Positions 23,479 through 33,656 of a stretch of 51,347 nucleotides of DNA are shown here, piece by piece; the stretch's first letter is position 1, and each line of letters starts with the position of its first letter. A program made the translations under genes and the position numbers. The stretch spans positions 1 through 51,347 of the forward strand of contig NZ_MSSV01000028.1 in the NCBI RefSeq assembly GCF_002150505.1. The letters are read 5' to 3'. The notes beneath the pieces are model-generated. The model made no database searches, was not told the DNA's origin, and was given only the letters and a program-made list of their open reading frames with translations. The stretch is from Algoriphagus ratkowskyi (GTDB taxonomy: Bacteria; Bacteroidota; Bacteroidia; Cytophagales; Cyclobacteriaceae).

Positions 23479-25656
23479 ATGCGTAAACTGCTTATAATTC
23501 TCTTTCTAAATTCATTTTTCGCAGAATCACTTTTCGCTCAGAAAATCAATGAATCTTACCGATTACCTATTCAAAAGACAAGCTCTACGATTGAAATTGA
23601 TGGCGCTTTAACTGAACAAGCATGGCTAGATGCTGAAGTAGCTACGGATTTTTTCATGATCACCCCGATGGATACCAGTTTTGCGAAAGTGAGAACAGAC
23701 GTGAGGATGACCTATGACGATGAAAATCTCTATTTACTAGTAGAGAACTTTCATGGAATTCCAGGCCCATACATGGTTGAGTCCCTTCGCCGTGATTTTA
23801 GCTTTGGCAAGAATGACAATTTCCTACTCTTCATGGACCCCTTCGATGATCAGACTAATGGTTTCTCTTTTGGAGCAAATGCTGCTGGTGCACAATGGGA
23901 TGGGATAATGTACAATGGTGGAAGTGTTGATCTGAGTTGGGATAATAAGTGGTATTCCAAAGTCACTAACTATGATGACAAGTGGGTGTTTGAAGCAAAA
24001 ATCCCTTTCAAGTCAATTAGATATAAAAAAGGAATCACAGAATGGGGAATCAATTTTTCTCGACTTGACTTGAAAACCACTGAGAAATCAGGCTGGGCGC
24101 CAGTTCCCCGACAATTCCCCTCTGCGTCCTTAGCTTACACAGGAATCTTGGTTTGGGATCAAGCACCTCCCCAAGTTGGAGCCAACGTTTCTATAATCCC
24201 ATATGCTCTTGGAGGCTTTAGGCAAAATAGATCTGAAGGAGAAGATCCAGTATATAGAAAAGAAGTAGGTGTGGACGCCAAGATTGCCCTAACCTCCTCC
24301 CTAAATCTTGATTTAACTGTAAACCCTGATTTCTCCCAAGTAGAGGTGGATCGACAGGTAACTAATTTAGATCGATTTGAATTGTTTTTCCCAGAACGAA
24401 GACAGTTTTTTCTTGAAAATGGAGATTTATTTGCAAGTTTTGGCTACGAAAGAATACGACCCTTTTTCTCCAGAAGAATTGGTTTAAATGCTCCAATACA
24501 ATTTGGTGCTCGAGTTAGTGGCAAGGTTAATAAGGACTGGAGAATCGGAGCAATGAACATGCAAACTGAAGAAGTAAATGAGGATGCACTTCCCTCCCAA
24601 AACTTCACCGTACTCGCGGCTCAGAGACGTGTCGGAGCACGATCCAACATAGGAGCCATTTTTGTCAACAAACAATCACTCAAATATAATCCAGACCCAA
24701 ATTCAGAGAATCCGATTTATTCTCAATTCAACAGAAATCTAGGCTTGGAGTACAATCTTGCAACATCCAATAATCTTTGGACAGGTAAGGTAATGGGATT
24801 AAAAAGCTTTGGCCCTGACAATACAGACAATGGGTTTGTACAGGCTGCCAATTTTAAATATACAGCTGGAAATTTGACTTGGGAATGGCAACATGAATAT
24901 GTCTCTGATAAATATACCGCTGAAGTAGGCTATGTCCCAAGAAATGGATATTTCAAAATCAATCCAAAAATTGGGTATCGATGGTTTCCAACAAGTGAAA
25001 AAATTCTCAGCCATGGCCCTGATGTAAGTAGCACTTCCTATTGGAATAAATCGGGCGAATTCACCGATAATACATCCTTCATTGCCTACAATGTGAAATG
25101 GCGTAGTCAAAGTACCTTTATGCTCTGGACAGCCTACGATTATGTGGAGTTACAGCGACCTTTTGATCCTACCAACTACAGCGGAGAAACACTTTCTGCC
25201 GGGTCAAAACACAAATGGTTTGCGTGGGGCACGGAATATACTTCCAAGCCTCAAAGTATTTTCACCTATGCATTCTCTACTCGGATGGGTGGCTACTATG
25301 CAGATGGAGAGCGATATAATGTCAGTGGAGAACTTGGCTACAGATTTCAGCCTTATGTGAGCATAGCTATGAATGCCAATTACAATAGAATTATTCTTCC
25401 AGAACCATGGTTTACGAATAATTTTTGGCTAGTTGGGCCGAGAGTAGATGTGACCATGACGAATACCCTATTTTTTACGGCATTCGTCCAATACAATGAG
25501 CAAATCGAAAACATTAACTTGAATACCCGCTTCCAATGGAGGTTTAAGCCTGCTTCAGATATTTTTTTAGTATATACTGACAACTACTTGCCGGCACCTT
25601 TTTATACCAAAAACAGATCATTGGTATTGAAGTTTACCTATTGGTGGAACTTGTAA
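23479..25656 (+). CDS. CBM9-like/DUF5916 outer-membrane protein
   Basis: A 725-aa protein with a signal peptide ending at SLFAQ. Residues about 35-215 resemble a carbohydrate-binding family 9-like domain (EIDGALTEQAWLDAEVATDF; YDDENLYLLVENF). The remainder fits DUF5916, a barrel-type region common in Bacteroidetes, with FELFFPERRQFFLENGDLF as a family hallmark. It ends with an aromatic strand, LKFTYWWNL. Together with the preceding TonB-like protein it may form an envelope unit; whether it binds sugar is unproven. Confidence 0.88.
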   Translation: MRKLLIILFLNSFFAESLFAQKINESYRLPIQKTSSTIEIDGALTEQAWLDAEVATDFFMITPMDTSFAKVRTDVRMTYDDENLYLLVENFHGIPGPYMVESLRRDFSFGKNDNFLLFMDPFDDQTNGFSFGANAAGAQWDGIMYNGGSVDLSWDNKWYSKVTNYDDKWVFEAKIPFKSIRYKKGITEWGINFSRLDLKTTEKSGWAPVPRQFPSASLAYTGILVWDQAPPQVGANVSIIPYALGGFRQNRSEGEDPVYRKEVGVDAKIALTSSLNLDLTVNPDFSQVEVDRQVTNLDRFELFFPERRQFFLENGDLFASFGYERIRPFFSRRIGLNAPIQFGARVSGKVNKDWRIGAMNMQTEEVNEDALPSQNFTVLAAQRRVGARSNIGAIFVNKQSLKYNPDPNSENPIYSQFNRNLGLEYNLATSNNLWTGKVMGLKSFGPDNTDNGFVQAANFKYTAGNLTWEWQHEYVSDKYTAEVGYVPRNGYFKINPKIGYRWFPTSEKILSHGPDVSSTSYWNKSGEFTDNTSFIAYNVKWRSQSTFMLWTAYDYVELQRPFDPTNYSGETLSAGSKHKWFAWGTEYTSKPQSIFTYAFSTRMGGYYADGERYNVSGELGYRFQPYVSIAMNANYNRIILPEPWFTNNFWLVGPRVDVTMTNTLFFTAFVQYNEQIENINLNTRFQWRFKPASDIFLVYTDNYLPAPFYTKNRSLVLKFTYWWNL

Positions 25657-25847
25657 TCCTCCGTCAATAGAGTGATTGCAATCTACTTGCTCAATATTTG
25701 GATGCATGAGATTTACATAAAGCTCGTGATATTTCGAACTTTAGACTTTGCCCATAAGTCATAGTGATGACGTGAATTCCAGTTGATAAAGTAATCTAGA
25801 AGCAGATCAAGAACCATAATTTCTTATAAAGAGAAGTTAGGTAAACT

Positions 25848-26030
25848 CTATTGCTCTATAGATCTAGCTTCGAAAGCAACTACATTACCTTCTTCAAGTT
25901 CAACACGAATTTCAATTGGGTTACAGCACACTTCGCAATCTTCGATGTACTGCTGTTTCCGAATAGAGGGATCTATGAGCATCGAAATCTCTTCAAAGCA
26001 ATAAGGACATTCAAAGTATTGTTCAAGCAT
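25848..26030 (-). CDS. CPXCG-type small zinc-ribbon protein
   Basis: A 60-aa cytoplasmic protein. I start at ATG 26030 (MLEQYFECPYCFEE) because the upstream extension to 26057 adds residues outside the conserved unit. Two zinc-ligand pairs are C8-P-Y-C11 and C32-E-V-C35 (with C36), in the arrangement of the Cys_rich_CPXG family. Function of the family is unknown. It is divergent from the decayed ATPase gene, with the 32-bp repeats between them. Confidence 0.85.
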   Translation of the reverse strand: MLEQYFECPYCFEEISMLIDPSIRKQQYIEDCEVCCNPIEIRVELEEGNVVAFEARSIEQ

Positions 26031-26078
26031 TTTATAAATAAGGTAAATGATACTCAAATGACAATGTTATTTATAATT

Positions 26079-26162
26079 GAGTCTGCCAACTGACGATATT
26101 TACATTAATTGAGTCAGTTAACTGACGGTATTTACATTAATTGAGTCAGCTATATAGCTATA
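26079..26162. repeat. 32-bp tandem repeat with operator-like palindromes
   Basis: Unit 1 is 26079-26110 and unit 2 is 26111-26142; both start GAGTC and end TATTTACATTAATT. A partial third unit starts at 26143. Unit 2 contains the perfect palindrome GTCAGTTAACTGAC (26113-26126), unit 1 a degraded form of it, and unit 3 the palindrome AGCTATATAGCT. The 32-bp period is close to three DNA turns, so the palindromes lie on one face of the helix, as in a cooperative operator. Confidence 0.8.
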
Positions 26163-26219
26163 TCAAAAGTTAATTCTCTACTATACACTGAAAATCAACG
26201 AGATAAAAGTGAAAAAAAT

Positions 26220-27286
26220 ATTCCCCGAGTATTACTAGCTCAGTTTAAAAGAAAGCTCAAACCAAATAAAGTCTTGATGCTCCTTGGGCCTAGACGGTCA
26301 GGTAAAACTGCGTTCGTCCAAGATTTTCTAAAAACTATAGATACTTCCCAAGCTTTGATCTTAAACGGAGAAGATGTTCTTGATTCAGCTTTGCTCCAAG
26401 AAAGATCTGTGTCAAATTATTCCCGATTGCTTTCTGGGAAAAATCTTCTGGTCATAGATGAAGCTCAGCATATTGCTGACATAGGGATGATCTTAAAACT
26501 GATCGTTGATTCCATAGAAGATATTCAGATCATAGCAACAGGCTCTTCGTCTTTTGACAATTAGAGTTCTCCAAAATCGAAGATTTCAAGACTACTATAG
26601 AAAAACGCGAAGAACGTTTGATTTTCGGAGGCTATCCAGAACTCATCCGCTACTCGGACTGGAAAGAGAAGGAAGATTACCTCTACCAGATTATGAACGA
26701 TTATCTTTTGAAAGACATCTTGATGGTAGATGGCGTAAAAAATTCCGACAAACTCTATTCTCTGCTCCGATTGATCGCTTTTCAAGTTGGTAAGGAAGTC
26801 TCCCAAGAAGAGCTTGGTAAGCAACTTGGAATGTCAAAAAACACAGTCGAACGATACTTGGATCTACTATCCAAAGTATTTGTATTATTCAAAATCGGAG
26901 GATATAGTAGAAACCTCCGCAAGGAAATTGTAAAAAACAGTCGCTGGTATTTCTATGACAACGGAGTAAGGAATGCCATTATCCAGAACTTCAATAGACT
27001 AGATCTTCGTGCTGATGTAGGTGAGCTATGGGAAAACTATCTATCTGTAGAACGGATGAAATTCCAGAATTACAGCCAAATACACTGCAATAACTATTTC
27101 TGGAGAACATACGATCAGCAGGAAATTGATTGGGTGGAAGAAGAAGGTGATCAACTCAGAGCTTTTGAGTTCAAACACCAACTTTCAAAAAAGCCTAAAG
27201 CACCAGCCGCCTGGGGAAAAGCCTATCCCGAAGCAAGTTATAATGTAATTCATACTGGCAATTATCTGGATTGGATTGTTGGGTAA
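26220..27286 (+). pseudogene. Decayed AAA ATPase with DUF4143-type C-terminus
   Basis: First part (frame of 26274): IPRVLLAQFKRKLKPNKV from 26220 without an in-frame ATG/GTG/TTG upstream, then Walker A GPRRSGKT, Walker B LLVIDEAQ and the sensor motif ATGSSSFD, ending at TAG 26562-26564. Second part (frame of 26618, open from 26558): RLIFGGYPELIRY, a winged-helix segment EELGKQLGMSKNTVERYLDLLSKVF, and the nuclease-like end (NYFWRTYDQQEIDWVEE, AFEFKH) to 27286. About 25-30 codons normally found between GSSSFD and the GYPE motif (the LTGRK region) are missing at the junction, with a frame change. At the 5' end one extra A in the A7 run (26212-26218) would restore GTG 26209 as start. Family members are single proteins of about 380-400 aa. 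The gene is therefore broken. Confidence 0.85.
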
Positions 27287-27486
27287 GTCTACCAATTTCC
27301 AATATAACCATACACAAATCTACATTTACCCACTGGGCGAAAGTAGTAACGAGAAATATCTCAGAAGTTAATGGCGATCAGATTTCTACACTAATTAGGA
27401 TATAGGTCGGGAGGCTTGTAAACAATTAGCTGCTAAAGAAAATATAGCATAGCGTTCTCTAAGAAAGCTCCTTGCATTCCGTGGTC

Positions 27487-27524
27487 AAAAAAAAAACCCT
27501 CGAAGCAACTTGCTCCGAGGGTTT
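27487..27524 (-). terminator. clpB terminator
   Basis: AAACCCTCG (27494-27502) pairs with CGAGGGTTT (27516-27524); on the minus strand a T run follows. It lies 23 bp after the clpB stop codon. The 200 bases between 27287 and 27486 contain nothing I recognise. Confidence 0.88.
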
Positions 27525-27546
27525 AACCATTTATCATTAACCTAAA

Positions 27547-30165
27547 TTACACTTCTATTTCCGTATCTACATTTTTAAAGTAGACTTGATTATCTGCATC
27601 TAAATCCACAAGGACTGCAGAGTCATTTTTAATATATCCAGACAAGATTTGCTTTGACAACTCATTAAGCAATAAACGCTGCATCGTTCTCTTTAGCGGT
27701 CTGGCTCCGAAATTCGCATCAAAGCCAACTTCGCCAAGGTAATCAAGCACATCTTTAGTTGCTTCTATCTCAATTCCAGATTCCGACAATCGGTCCTGAA
27801 TTTCCTTCCATTGAATATCTACAATCTTCCGAATGACCTGCTTGTTGAGAGGCTCAAACATAATTGTCTCATCTATTCTATTCAAGAACTCTGGACGAAC
27901 AGCTTTTTTCAATAGCTCATAAACTTCCGTTTTGGTCTTTTCCAAAATCTCATCCTTATTCCATTCTTCCATCTCTGCGAATCGCTCTTGAATTAAGTGC
28001 GATCCAATATTAGTAGTCAGAATTATAATCGTGTTCTTGAAATTCGCTACACGACCTTTATTGTCTGTCAATCTACCATCGTCCAATACCTGCAGAAGAA
28101 TGTTAAACACATCTGGATGCGCTTTTTCTATCTCATCCAGCAAAATCACAGAGTATGGTTTTCTACGAACAGCTTCGGTCAATTGTCCACCCTCATCATA
28201 ACCTACATAGCCTGGAGGTGCTCCTACCAACCTGCTGACGGAATGTCTTTCTTGGTATTCAGACATATCAATTCTCACCATGGAATTCTCATCATTGAAG
28301 AGATATTCTGCCAAAGCTTTTGCTAACTCAGTCTTACCGACACCAGTTGTACCCATGAATATAAAACTACCAATCGGACGCTTTGGATCTTGAAGACCAG
28401 CTCGGCTTCTTCGTACGGCATCAGACAAAGCAGTAATTGCTTCTCTTTGTCCAGCTACTCTTCTGCCCAACTCATCTTCTAAATGGAGGAGTTTTTCCCG
28501 CTCAGACTGAATCATTTTGTTCATCGGAATTCCCGTCCATTTGGAGACCACTGCGGCGATATCCTCCTGGTCAACTTCCTCTTTAAGCAAGGGAGATCCA
28601 GCCTGCATTTCTTTTAGCTGGCTTTTGAAAGACTCAAGCCTCTGCTCTGCTTCCACGATTTTGCCGTATCTAATCTCTGCTACTTTGCCAAAATCTCCAG
28701 CACGCTCAGCTTGCTCAGCTTCAACTTTATAATTTTCAATTCTCTCTTTTTCACGTTGAATTCCTGTGATAACTGCCTTCTCAGACTCCCACTTTGCTTT
28801 TACACTGTCGCGCTTTTCTGCAAGTTCAGCAAGTTCTTTACTCAGAACCGTTTCTTTATCCTTATTCTTTTCTCTACGAATAGCCTCGCGCTCAATCTCT
28901 AATTGCATGATGCGACGATTCAATTCATCTAATTCCTGAGGCAAGGAATCAATTTCCATCCTCAATTTTGCGCCAGCCTCATCCATCAAGTCAATCGCCT
29001 TATCTGGTAAGAATCGATCAGAAATATAACGCTGAGAAAGCTCAACAGCCGCAATTACCGCGTCATCCTTGATACGCACTCCATGGTGCAACTCATATTT
29101 ATCTTTAATTCCTCGCAGTATAGATATGGCATCTGCAGCATCAGGCTCATCTACGAATACAGACTGGAACCTACGCTCCAGAGCTTTATCTTTCTCGATA
29201 TACTTCTGATATTCCTTCAGCGTAGTAGCTCCGATTGCATGGAGTTCTCCACGCGCCAAAGCTGGTTTCAACAAGTTGGCAGCATCCATCGCACCTTCTC
29301 CACCTCCACCAGCTCCTATCAGCGTATGGATCTCATCGATAAAGAGAATAATCTCACCCTCGGCATCCGTTACCTCCTTGATCACTGCCTTTAATCTCTC
29401 CTCAAACTCTCCTTTATATTTAGCTCCTGCAACTAACAATCCCATGTCCAAAGAAATCAACGTCTTTGATTTAAGGTTTTCAGGTACGTCTCCAGATACG
29501 ATTCTTTGCGCTAGGCCTTCTACGATAGCAGTCTTACCTACTCCTGGCTCGCCCAATAAGATTGGATTATTCTTGGTTCTACGAGCCAAGATTTGGAGTA
29601 CTCTACGAATCTCTTCATCACGGCCAATTACAGGGTCAATTTTACCCTTCTTAGCCATTTCGTTCAGATTTTTGGAGTATTTCTCCAATGCCTGATATTT
29701 GCTTTCCGCATTTGGATCAGTCACTTTATTTCCTTTTCTAAGTTCTTTTATCGCTTCAATCAAAGGTTTTTCAGCTATGCCCTGATCTTTTAATAGATGA
29801 GCTGCAGCATCTCCTGAGGCTAAGATAGAAAGCAATAAATGCTCAATTGCCACATACTCGTCACCAAATGTCTTAAGGTAATCCTTGGCTTTATTGAGCA
29901 CTTGAGAAGTATAACTAGATAATTGTGGCTGTTGACCTCCGCTAACCTTAGGAAGTCGATCCAATATTTCATCTAATTTTTGAGAAATGAGTTGCTTACT
30001 TGTACTGAGTTTTTTAAATAAGAACTCAGTTACATTTTCGTCTTCAGAAATGATCCCCTTAAGCAAATGTGCTGGCTCAATATTCGGCTGTCCTGCAGAA
30101 GACGCCAGCTCCAAAGCTTTTTGAATCGCCTCCTGAGATTTTATAGTGAATTGCTTAAAATCCAT
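27547..30165 (-). CDS. clpB: Disaggregase ClpB
   Basis: Hsp100 ATPase that, with DnaK/DnaJ/GrpE, pulls proteins out of aggregates; 872 aa, normal for the family. The N-domain (1-145) has two Clp_N repeats. NBD1 has Walker A GEPGVGKT (205-212) and Walker B ILFIDEIH. The coiled-coil middle domain (about 400-530), which separates ClpB from ClpA/C, is present. NBD2 has GTTGVGKT (near 608) and VILLDEIEKAHPDVFN. It is monocistronic, and shares its partner system with grpE-dnaJ in this window. Confidence 0.97.
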   Translation of the reverse strand: MDFKQFTIKSQEAIQKALELASSAGQPNIEPAHLLKGIISEDENVTEFLFKKLSTSKQLISQKLDEILDRLPKVSGGQQPQLSSYTSQVLNKAKDYLKTFGDEYVAIEHLLLSILASGDAAAHLLKDQGIAEKPLIEAIKELRKGNKVTDPNAESKYQALEKYSKNLNEMAKKGKIDPVIGRDEEIRRVLQILARRTKNNPILLGEPGVGKTAIVEGLAQRIVSGDVPENLKSKTLISLDMGLLVAGAKYKGEFEERLKAVIKEVTDAEGEIILFIDEIHTLIGAGGGGEGAMDAANLLKPALARGELHAIGATTLKEYQKYIEKDKALERRFQSVFVDEPDAADAISILRGIKDKYELHHGVRIKDDAVIAAVELSQRYISDRFLPDKAIDLMDEAGAKLRMEIDSLPQELDELNRRIMQLEIEREAIRREKNKDKETVLSKELAELAEKRDSVKAKWESEKAVITGIQREKERIENYKVEAEQAERAGDFGKVAEIRYGKIVEAEQRLESFKSQLKEMQAGSPLLKEEVDQEDIAAVVSKWTGIPMNKMIQSEREKLLHLEDELGRRVAGQREAITALSDAVRRSRAGLQDPKRPIGSFIFMGTTGVGKTELAKALAEYLFNDENSMVRIDMSEYQERHSVSRLVGAPPGYVGYDEGGQLTEAVRRKPYSVILLDEIEKAHPDVFNILLQVLDDGRLTDNKGRVANFKNTIIILTTNIGSHLIQERFAEMEEWNKDEILEKTKTEVYELLKKAVRPEFLNRIDETIMFEPLNKQVIRKIVDIQWKEIQDRLSESGIEIEATKDVLDYLGEVGFDANFGARPLKRTMQRLLLNELSKQILSGYIKNDSAVLVDLDADNQVYFKNVDTEIEV

Positions 30166-30446
30166 ATATACAGTTGATTGATAGTATTTTGAAAATAAAC
30201 TTATTCGGCTTCAGAAATACATTATATCATCTAAGCCTCACTCTCTATCATCAAAACCACTTCCAATTACTTTTTTCGGTCACAATGGCTGAAAAAGTTA
30301 AGCTTTAAAGGATAAAACGGAAAATTTGACAGAATTTTATTCGGATTATGGCAATATCACGGCATTATGAGCAATTTCTACCATATGATTGATGAACTTT
30401 CTAAGCCAAGTTTAGGAGAACGAAAACAAATAGAATTAAAAAAGTA

Positions 30447-30474
30447 AACCCTGCCTCAAGCGAGAAACAGGGTT
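30447..30474 (-). terminator. Terminator of the M19 dipeptidase gene
   Basis: AACCCTG (30447-30453) pairs with CAGGGTT (30468-30474); on the minus strand TTTACTTTTTT follows. The 335 bases between clpB and the dipeptidase gene hold this hairpin and otherwise no supported gene. Confidence 0.7.
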
Positions 30475-30500
30475 CACAATTTCTTAATTTATATAAGAAA

Positions 30501-31757
30501 TCACTTTTGGCTAGCGGCGTAATCCTCTACATCCTTCCAAACTCTAAATACATTTTTATAGCAGATCTTCTCGATTTCCTCTCTTGTGTATCCACGCTTT
30601 AAAAGTTCCGCAATCAAATTTGGATACATAGAAACATCTTTTAATCCCGTTGGTAAGGAATCACCTACTCCATCGAAGTCAGAACCCAACCCTATATATT
30701 CAACTCCAACCAAATCTTTCACATGATCGATGTGATCTGCAACTCGCTGCACGGTAGGAAATGGATTATTTGAAGCTACATATTCTGCGGCATAAGCTTC
30801 GAAAGCAGAATCTGTTCTACTCATATTATTTTCAACCATGTAATTCACCAGATGCTCTCTTACTTTTGCAGTACCTGTCGCATAAGCCGAGTCAATAAAA
30901 CTTCCACCAAAATTTATCATCATTACTCCACCATTCTTAGCCATGGCCTGAATAAGCTCATCACTCATATTTCTCTCAAAACCTGGAGTAAACTTCCTTA
31001 CTGAAGAATGAGAGGCTATAATAGGAGCCTTGCTAACAGACAATGCATCTCTAAAAGTATTATCGGAAACATGGGATAAATCAACCATAATCCCTACTCG
31101 ATTCATTTCTGTAACCACTTGTTCCCCAAATTCACTCAAACCACCATAAGTACTTGTGGTATCGTAGCTGGCATCTCCTATAAGGTTATCCGTGCCATGT
31201 GTAAGTGTGATATACCGAATTCCCCGCTTGTAGAAATATTCTACATTAGCAATATCATCTTCTAGTCCAGAGCCATTTTCCATTCCCAGCGGAAGTGAGA
31301 TAATCCCTTTTTCAAAATTAGCCTCAATATCCGCAGGGCTATATGCCATCGCAAACTTGTCTGGAAATGTAGTAGTAAGTCTCTCTGTCATCATAATCAG
31401 CGAATCAGCCAATGCTTTGGAAGCTCCTGGAATACTCTGAAGACCCGCAGGAATATAGATTGACATAAAAGGTGCATCAAGACCACCTTCCTTTGTGCGA
31501 GGAAAATCAAAGTCTCCCCCGTCGGTTCGAACAGAAACATCCAAAATTTCCCGCTGTATGGTAAAACCCCCAACTTTCATACGATAAGGTAAATCCACAT
31601 GCCCATCAACCATTATAGTCTCATGTGCAATTTTCTTGGCTACTTCCAGTCTCTCAGCATCAGAAAGTGTAGTATAATCAACGGTTGTTTCTTCTTCTTT
31701 AGGAGAACAAGCAATAGCCAAAGTGGCAATCATTACGGCACTTAAATATTTTTTCAT
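30501..31757 (-). CDS. Membrane dipeptidase-like lipoprotein (peptidase M19)
   Basis: Zinc dipeptidase of the renal dipeptidase family, 418 aa from ATG 31757. This start gives a proper lipoprotein signal (MKKYLSAVMIATLAIAC, Cys17), whereas the longer reading to 31883 adds 42 residues in front of it. The family motifs are visible: DGHVDLP (first zinc ligands), IMVDLSHVSD, IIASHSSVRKF (His ligands), and GLGSDFDGVGD near the end. It probably cleaves dipeptides, possibly with D-residues, at the cell envelope. The divergent esterase gene starts 171 bp away. Confidence 0.93.
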   Translation of the reverse strand: MKKYLSAVMIATLAIACSPKEEETTVDYTTLSDAERLEVAKKIAHETIMVDGHVDLPYRMKVGGFTIQREILDVSVRTDGGDFDFPRTKEGGLDAPFMSIYIPAGLQSIPGASKALADSLIMMTERLTTTFPDKFAMAYSPADIEANFEKGIISLPLGMENGSGLEDDIANVEYFYKRGIRYITLTHGTDNLIGDASYDTTSTYGGLSEFGEQVVTEMNRVGIMVDLSHVSDNTFRDALSVSKAPIIASHSSVRKFTPGFERNMSDELIQAMAKNGGVMMINFGGSFIDSAYATGTAKVREHLVNYMVENNMSRTDSAFEAYAAEYVASNNPFPTVQRVADHIDHVKDLVGVEYIGLGSDFDGVGDSLPTGLKDVSMYPNLIAELLKRGYTREEIEKICYKNVFRVWKDVEDYAASQK

Positions 31758-31927
31758 AGGTCGGGGGATTGGTTTAACCTGTAAGTTAAGTGGTTTTTCT
31801 AATTGAAAATCCATTAATCCACCAATGGCATTATGAACATAATTTCCTAGATATTTAAAGTATTTAAAACCCTTGAAGGGCAATTATGAAGTGATAATCT
31901 GTAAATTCCAACACAAAACCACCCTCC

Positions 31928-33655
31928 ATGAAACAAAACTTCTATTGCATCTTCTTATTCATATGTAGCTGGGCTTGCACACCATCCAATAATTCAAAAA
32001 TTGAAATTGTAATCGACAAATCACTTGAAGCCGAGCTAAAAGCTGGTCGATTACTACTAATTTATTCTACAGACAGCACAACTGAACCGCGCTTCGGAAT
32101 CAGTGACAATGTAAGCACCAATCAAGTTTTCGGGATGGATTTTGAAGACTTTGAAGCAGGCAAGCCTATTTTATTCGATAGCAGAAGCTTTGGATACCCA
32201 GTCGAAAGAATCTCCGAACTAAAAGAAGGCACATACTATGTACAAGCATTTATACAGAAACATGAAACTTTCAATAGAGCTGACGGACATACGATAAACC
32301 TACCTATGGATCAGGGAGAAGGGCGTCAATGGGCTCGAGCACCAAAAAATATATATAGCAAGCCAATTGCTGTAAACTGGAAAAAAGAGCAAAATCTGAG
32401 ATTAACAATTGAAAATATTATTCCAGAAATCAAGCAGCCTGAAGACACAGACTACATAAAGCATATCAAAATCAAGTCTGAAAAGTTGTCGGAGTTTTGG
32501 GGAAGAGACATGTACCTTGGCGCCAATATTCTACTTCCAGAAGGCTTTGATGAAAATCCATCTCAGTACTACCCACTGATGATTTTCCATGGACACTTTC
32601 CTTCGGATTTTTCAGGGTTCCGAACAATTCCACCTGACCCTGACCTAGGAGAAGATGATTACAGCGACAGGTTTGGAATCTATGGTTATGCGAAACTGGA
32701 GCAGCAGGAAGCTTATGATTTCTATCAAAAGTGGATATCACCAGATTTTCAACGGTTTATCATTATTGAGGTCCAACATGCCAACCCCTATTATGATGAT
32801 AGCTACGCGGTAAACTCTGCAAATCTTGGCCCCTATGGTGATGCAATTACTTATGAGTTGATCCCTCACATTGAGGAGCAATTCCGAGGTATAGGTGAGG
32901 GTTGGTCACGTTTTCTTTATGGCGGATCTACGGGAGGATGGGAAGCTTTAGCCGTGCAGGTGTTTTATCCAGATGAATACAACGGATGCTTTGCTGCTTG
33001 TCCTGACCCGATAGATTTCAGAGCTTATACATCGATTAATCTCTATGAGGATCAAAATGCCTATTACCAAGAGGGTGAATTTCGAAAGACCCTCCGTCCT
33101 GCTCATCGAAACTATCTAGGGCATGTATCTGCTACTGTAGAAGACATGAATCACAAAGAGCTAGCAATTGGAGGGAACAAAAGTAGATCAGGAGACCAAT
33201 TTGATATCTGGCAGGCAGTGTATTCTCCTGCAGGTCCTGATGGCTACCCAAAACCAATATGGGATAAATATTCAGGTGAAATAGACTCAGAAGTGGCAAA
33301 TTATTGGAAAGAAAATTATGACCTTCGATACATTATGGAGCGTGATTGGGCTTCCTTGGGACCAAAATTAGAAGGGAAAATAAATATCTTCTGTGGAGAT
33401 ATGGACAATTTTTACCTAAACAACGCAGTATATTTGACAGAGGAATTTCTTGAAGAAACTGAAAATCCTTATTATGATGGAACTGTATCGTATGGAGATC
33501 GAGCTGAGCATTGCTGGAATGGAGATCCTACACTTCCCAACTATATTTCCAGACTTAGATACAACACGATCTATTTGGATGCTATTGGGGATAGACTAAT
33601 GAAAACAGCACCTGCAGGATTTAATCAATACAACTGGACTCTAACCAAAAACTGA
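31928..33655 (+). CDS. Alpha/beta-hydrolase of the putative esterase type, exported
   Basis: A 575-aa protein. The N-terminus MKQNFYCIFLFICSWAC is a hydrophobic export signal and probably a lipobox, though Trp at -2 is unusual. Residues about 20-165 are a beta-rich N-domain. From about residue 190 an esterase D/enterochelin-esterase-like fold follows: LPEGFDENPSQYYPLMIFHGH, nucleophile Ser in GGSTGGWEAL (about residue 338), and a candidate late acid/His pair around DMDNFYL and AEHCWNGD. The substrate is unknown. The SMP-30-like lipoprotein gene begins one base after its stop, so they are cotranscribed. Confidence 0.82.
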   Translation: MKQNFYCIFLFICSWACTPSNNSKIEIVIDKSLEAELKAGRLLLIYSTDSTTEPRFGISDNVSTNQVFGMDFEDFEAGKPILFDSRSFGYPVERISELKEGTYYVQAFIQKHETFNRADGHTINLPMDQGEGRQWARAPKNIYSKPIAVNWKKEQNLRLTIENIIPEIKQPEDTDYIKHIKIKSEKLSEFWGRDMYLGANILLPEGFDENPSQYYPLMIFHGHFPSDFSGFRTIPPDPDLGEDDYSDRFGIYGYAKLEQQEAYDFYQKWISPDFQRFIIIEVQHANPYYDDSYAVNSANLGPYGDAITYELIPHIEEQFRGIGEGWSRFLYGGSTGGWEALAVQVFYPDEYNGCFAACPDPIDFRAYTSINLYEDQNAYYQEGEFRKTLRPAHRNYLGHVSATVEDMNHKELAIGGNKSRSGDQFDIWQAVYSPAGPDGYPKPIWDKYSGEIDSEVANYWKENYDLRYIMERDWASLGPKLEGKINIFCGDMDNFYLNNAVYLTEEFLEETENPYYDGTVSYGDRAEHCWNGDPTLPNYISRLRYNTIYLDAIGDRLMKTAPAGFNQYNWTLTKN

Positions 33656-33656
33656 A

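Noticed and set aside
26079..26162. The 32-bp repeats as a small CRISPR array
   Set aside because: The units are directly joined with no unique spacers between them, and no cas gene is present.
30367..30447. A 26-codon open frame (MSNFYHMIDELSKPSLGERK...) between clpB and the dipeptidase gene
   Set aside because: Too short, no promoter or conservation evidence, and it runs into the terminator of the opposite gene.
30501..31883. The dipeptidase reading that begins at 31883
   Set aside because: It would put 42 residues in front of a clear lipoprotein signal peptide; ATG 31757 is preferred.
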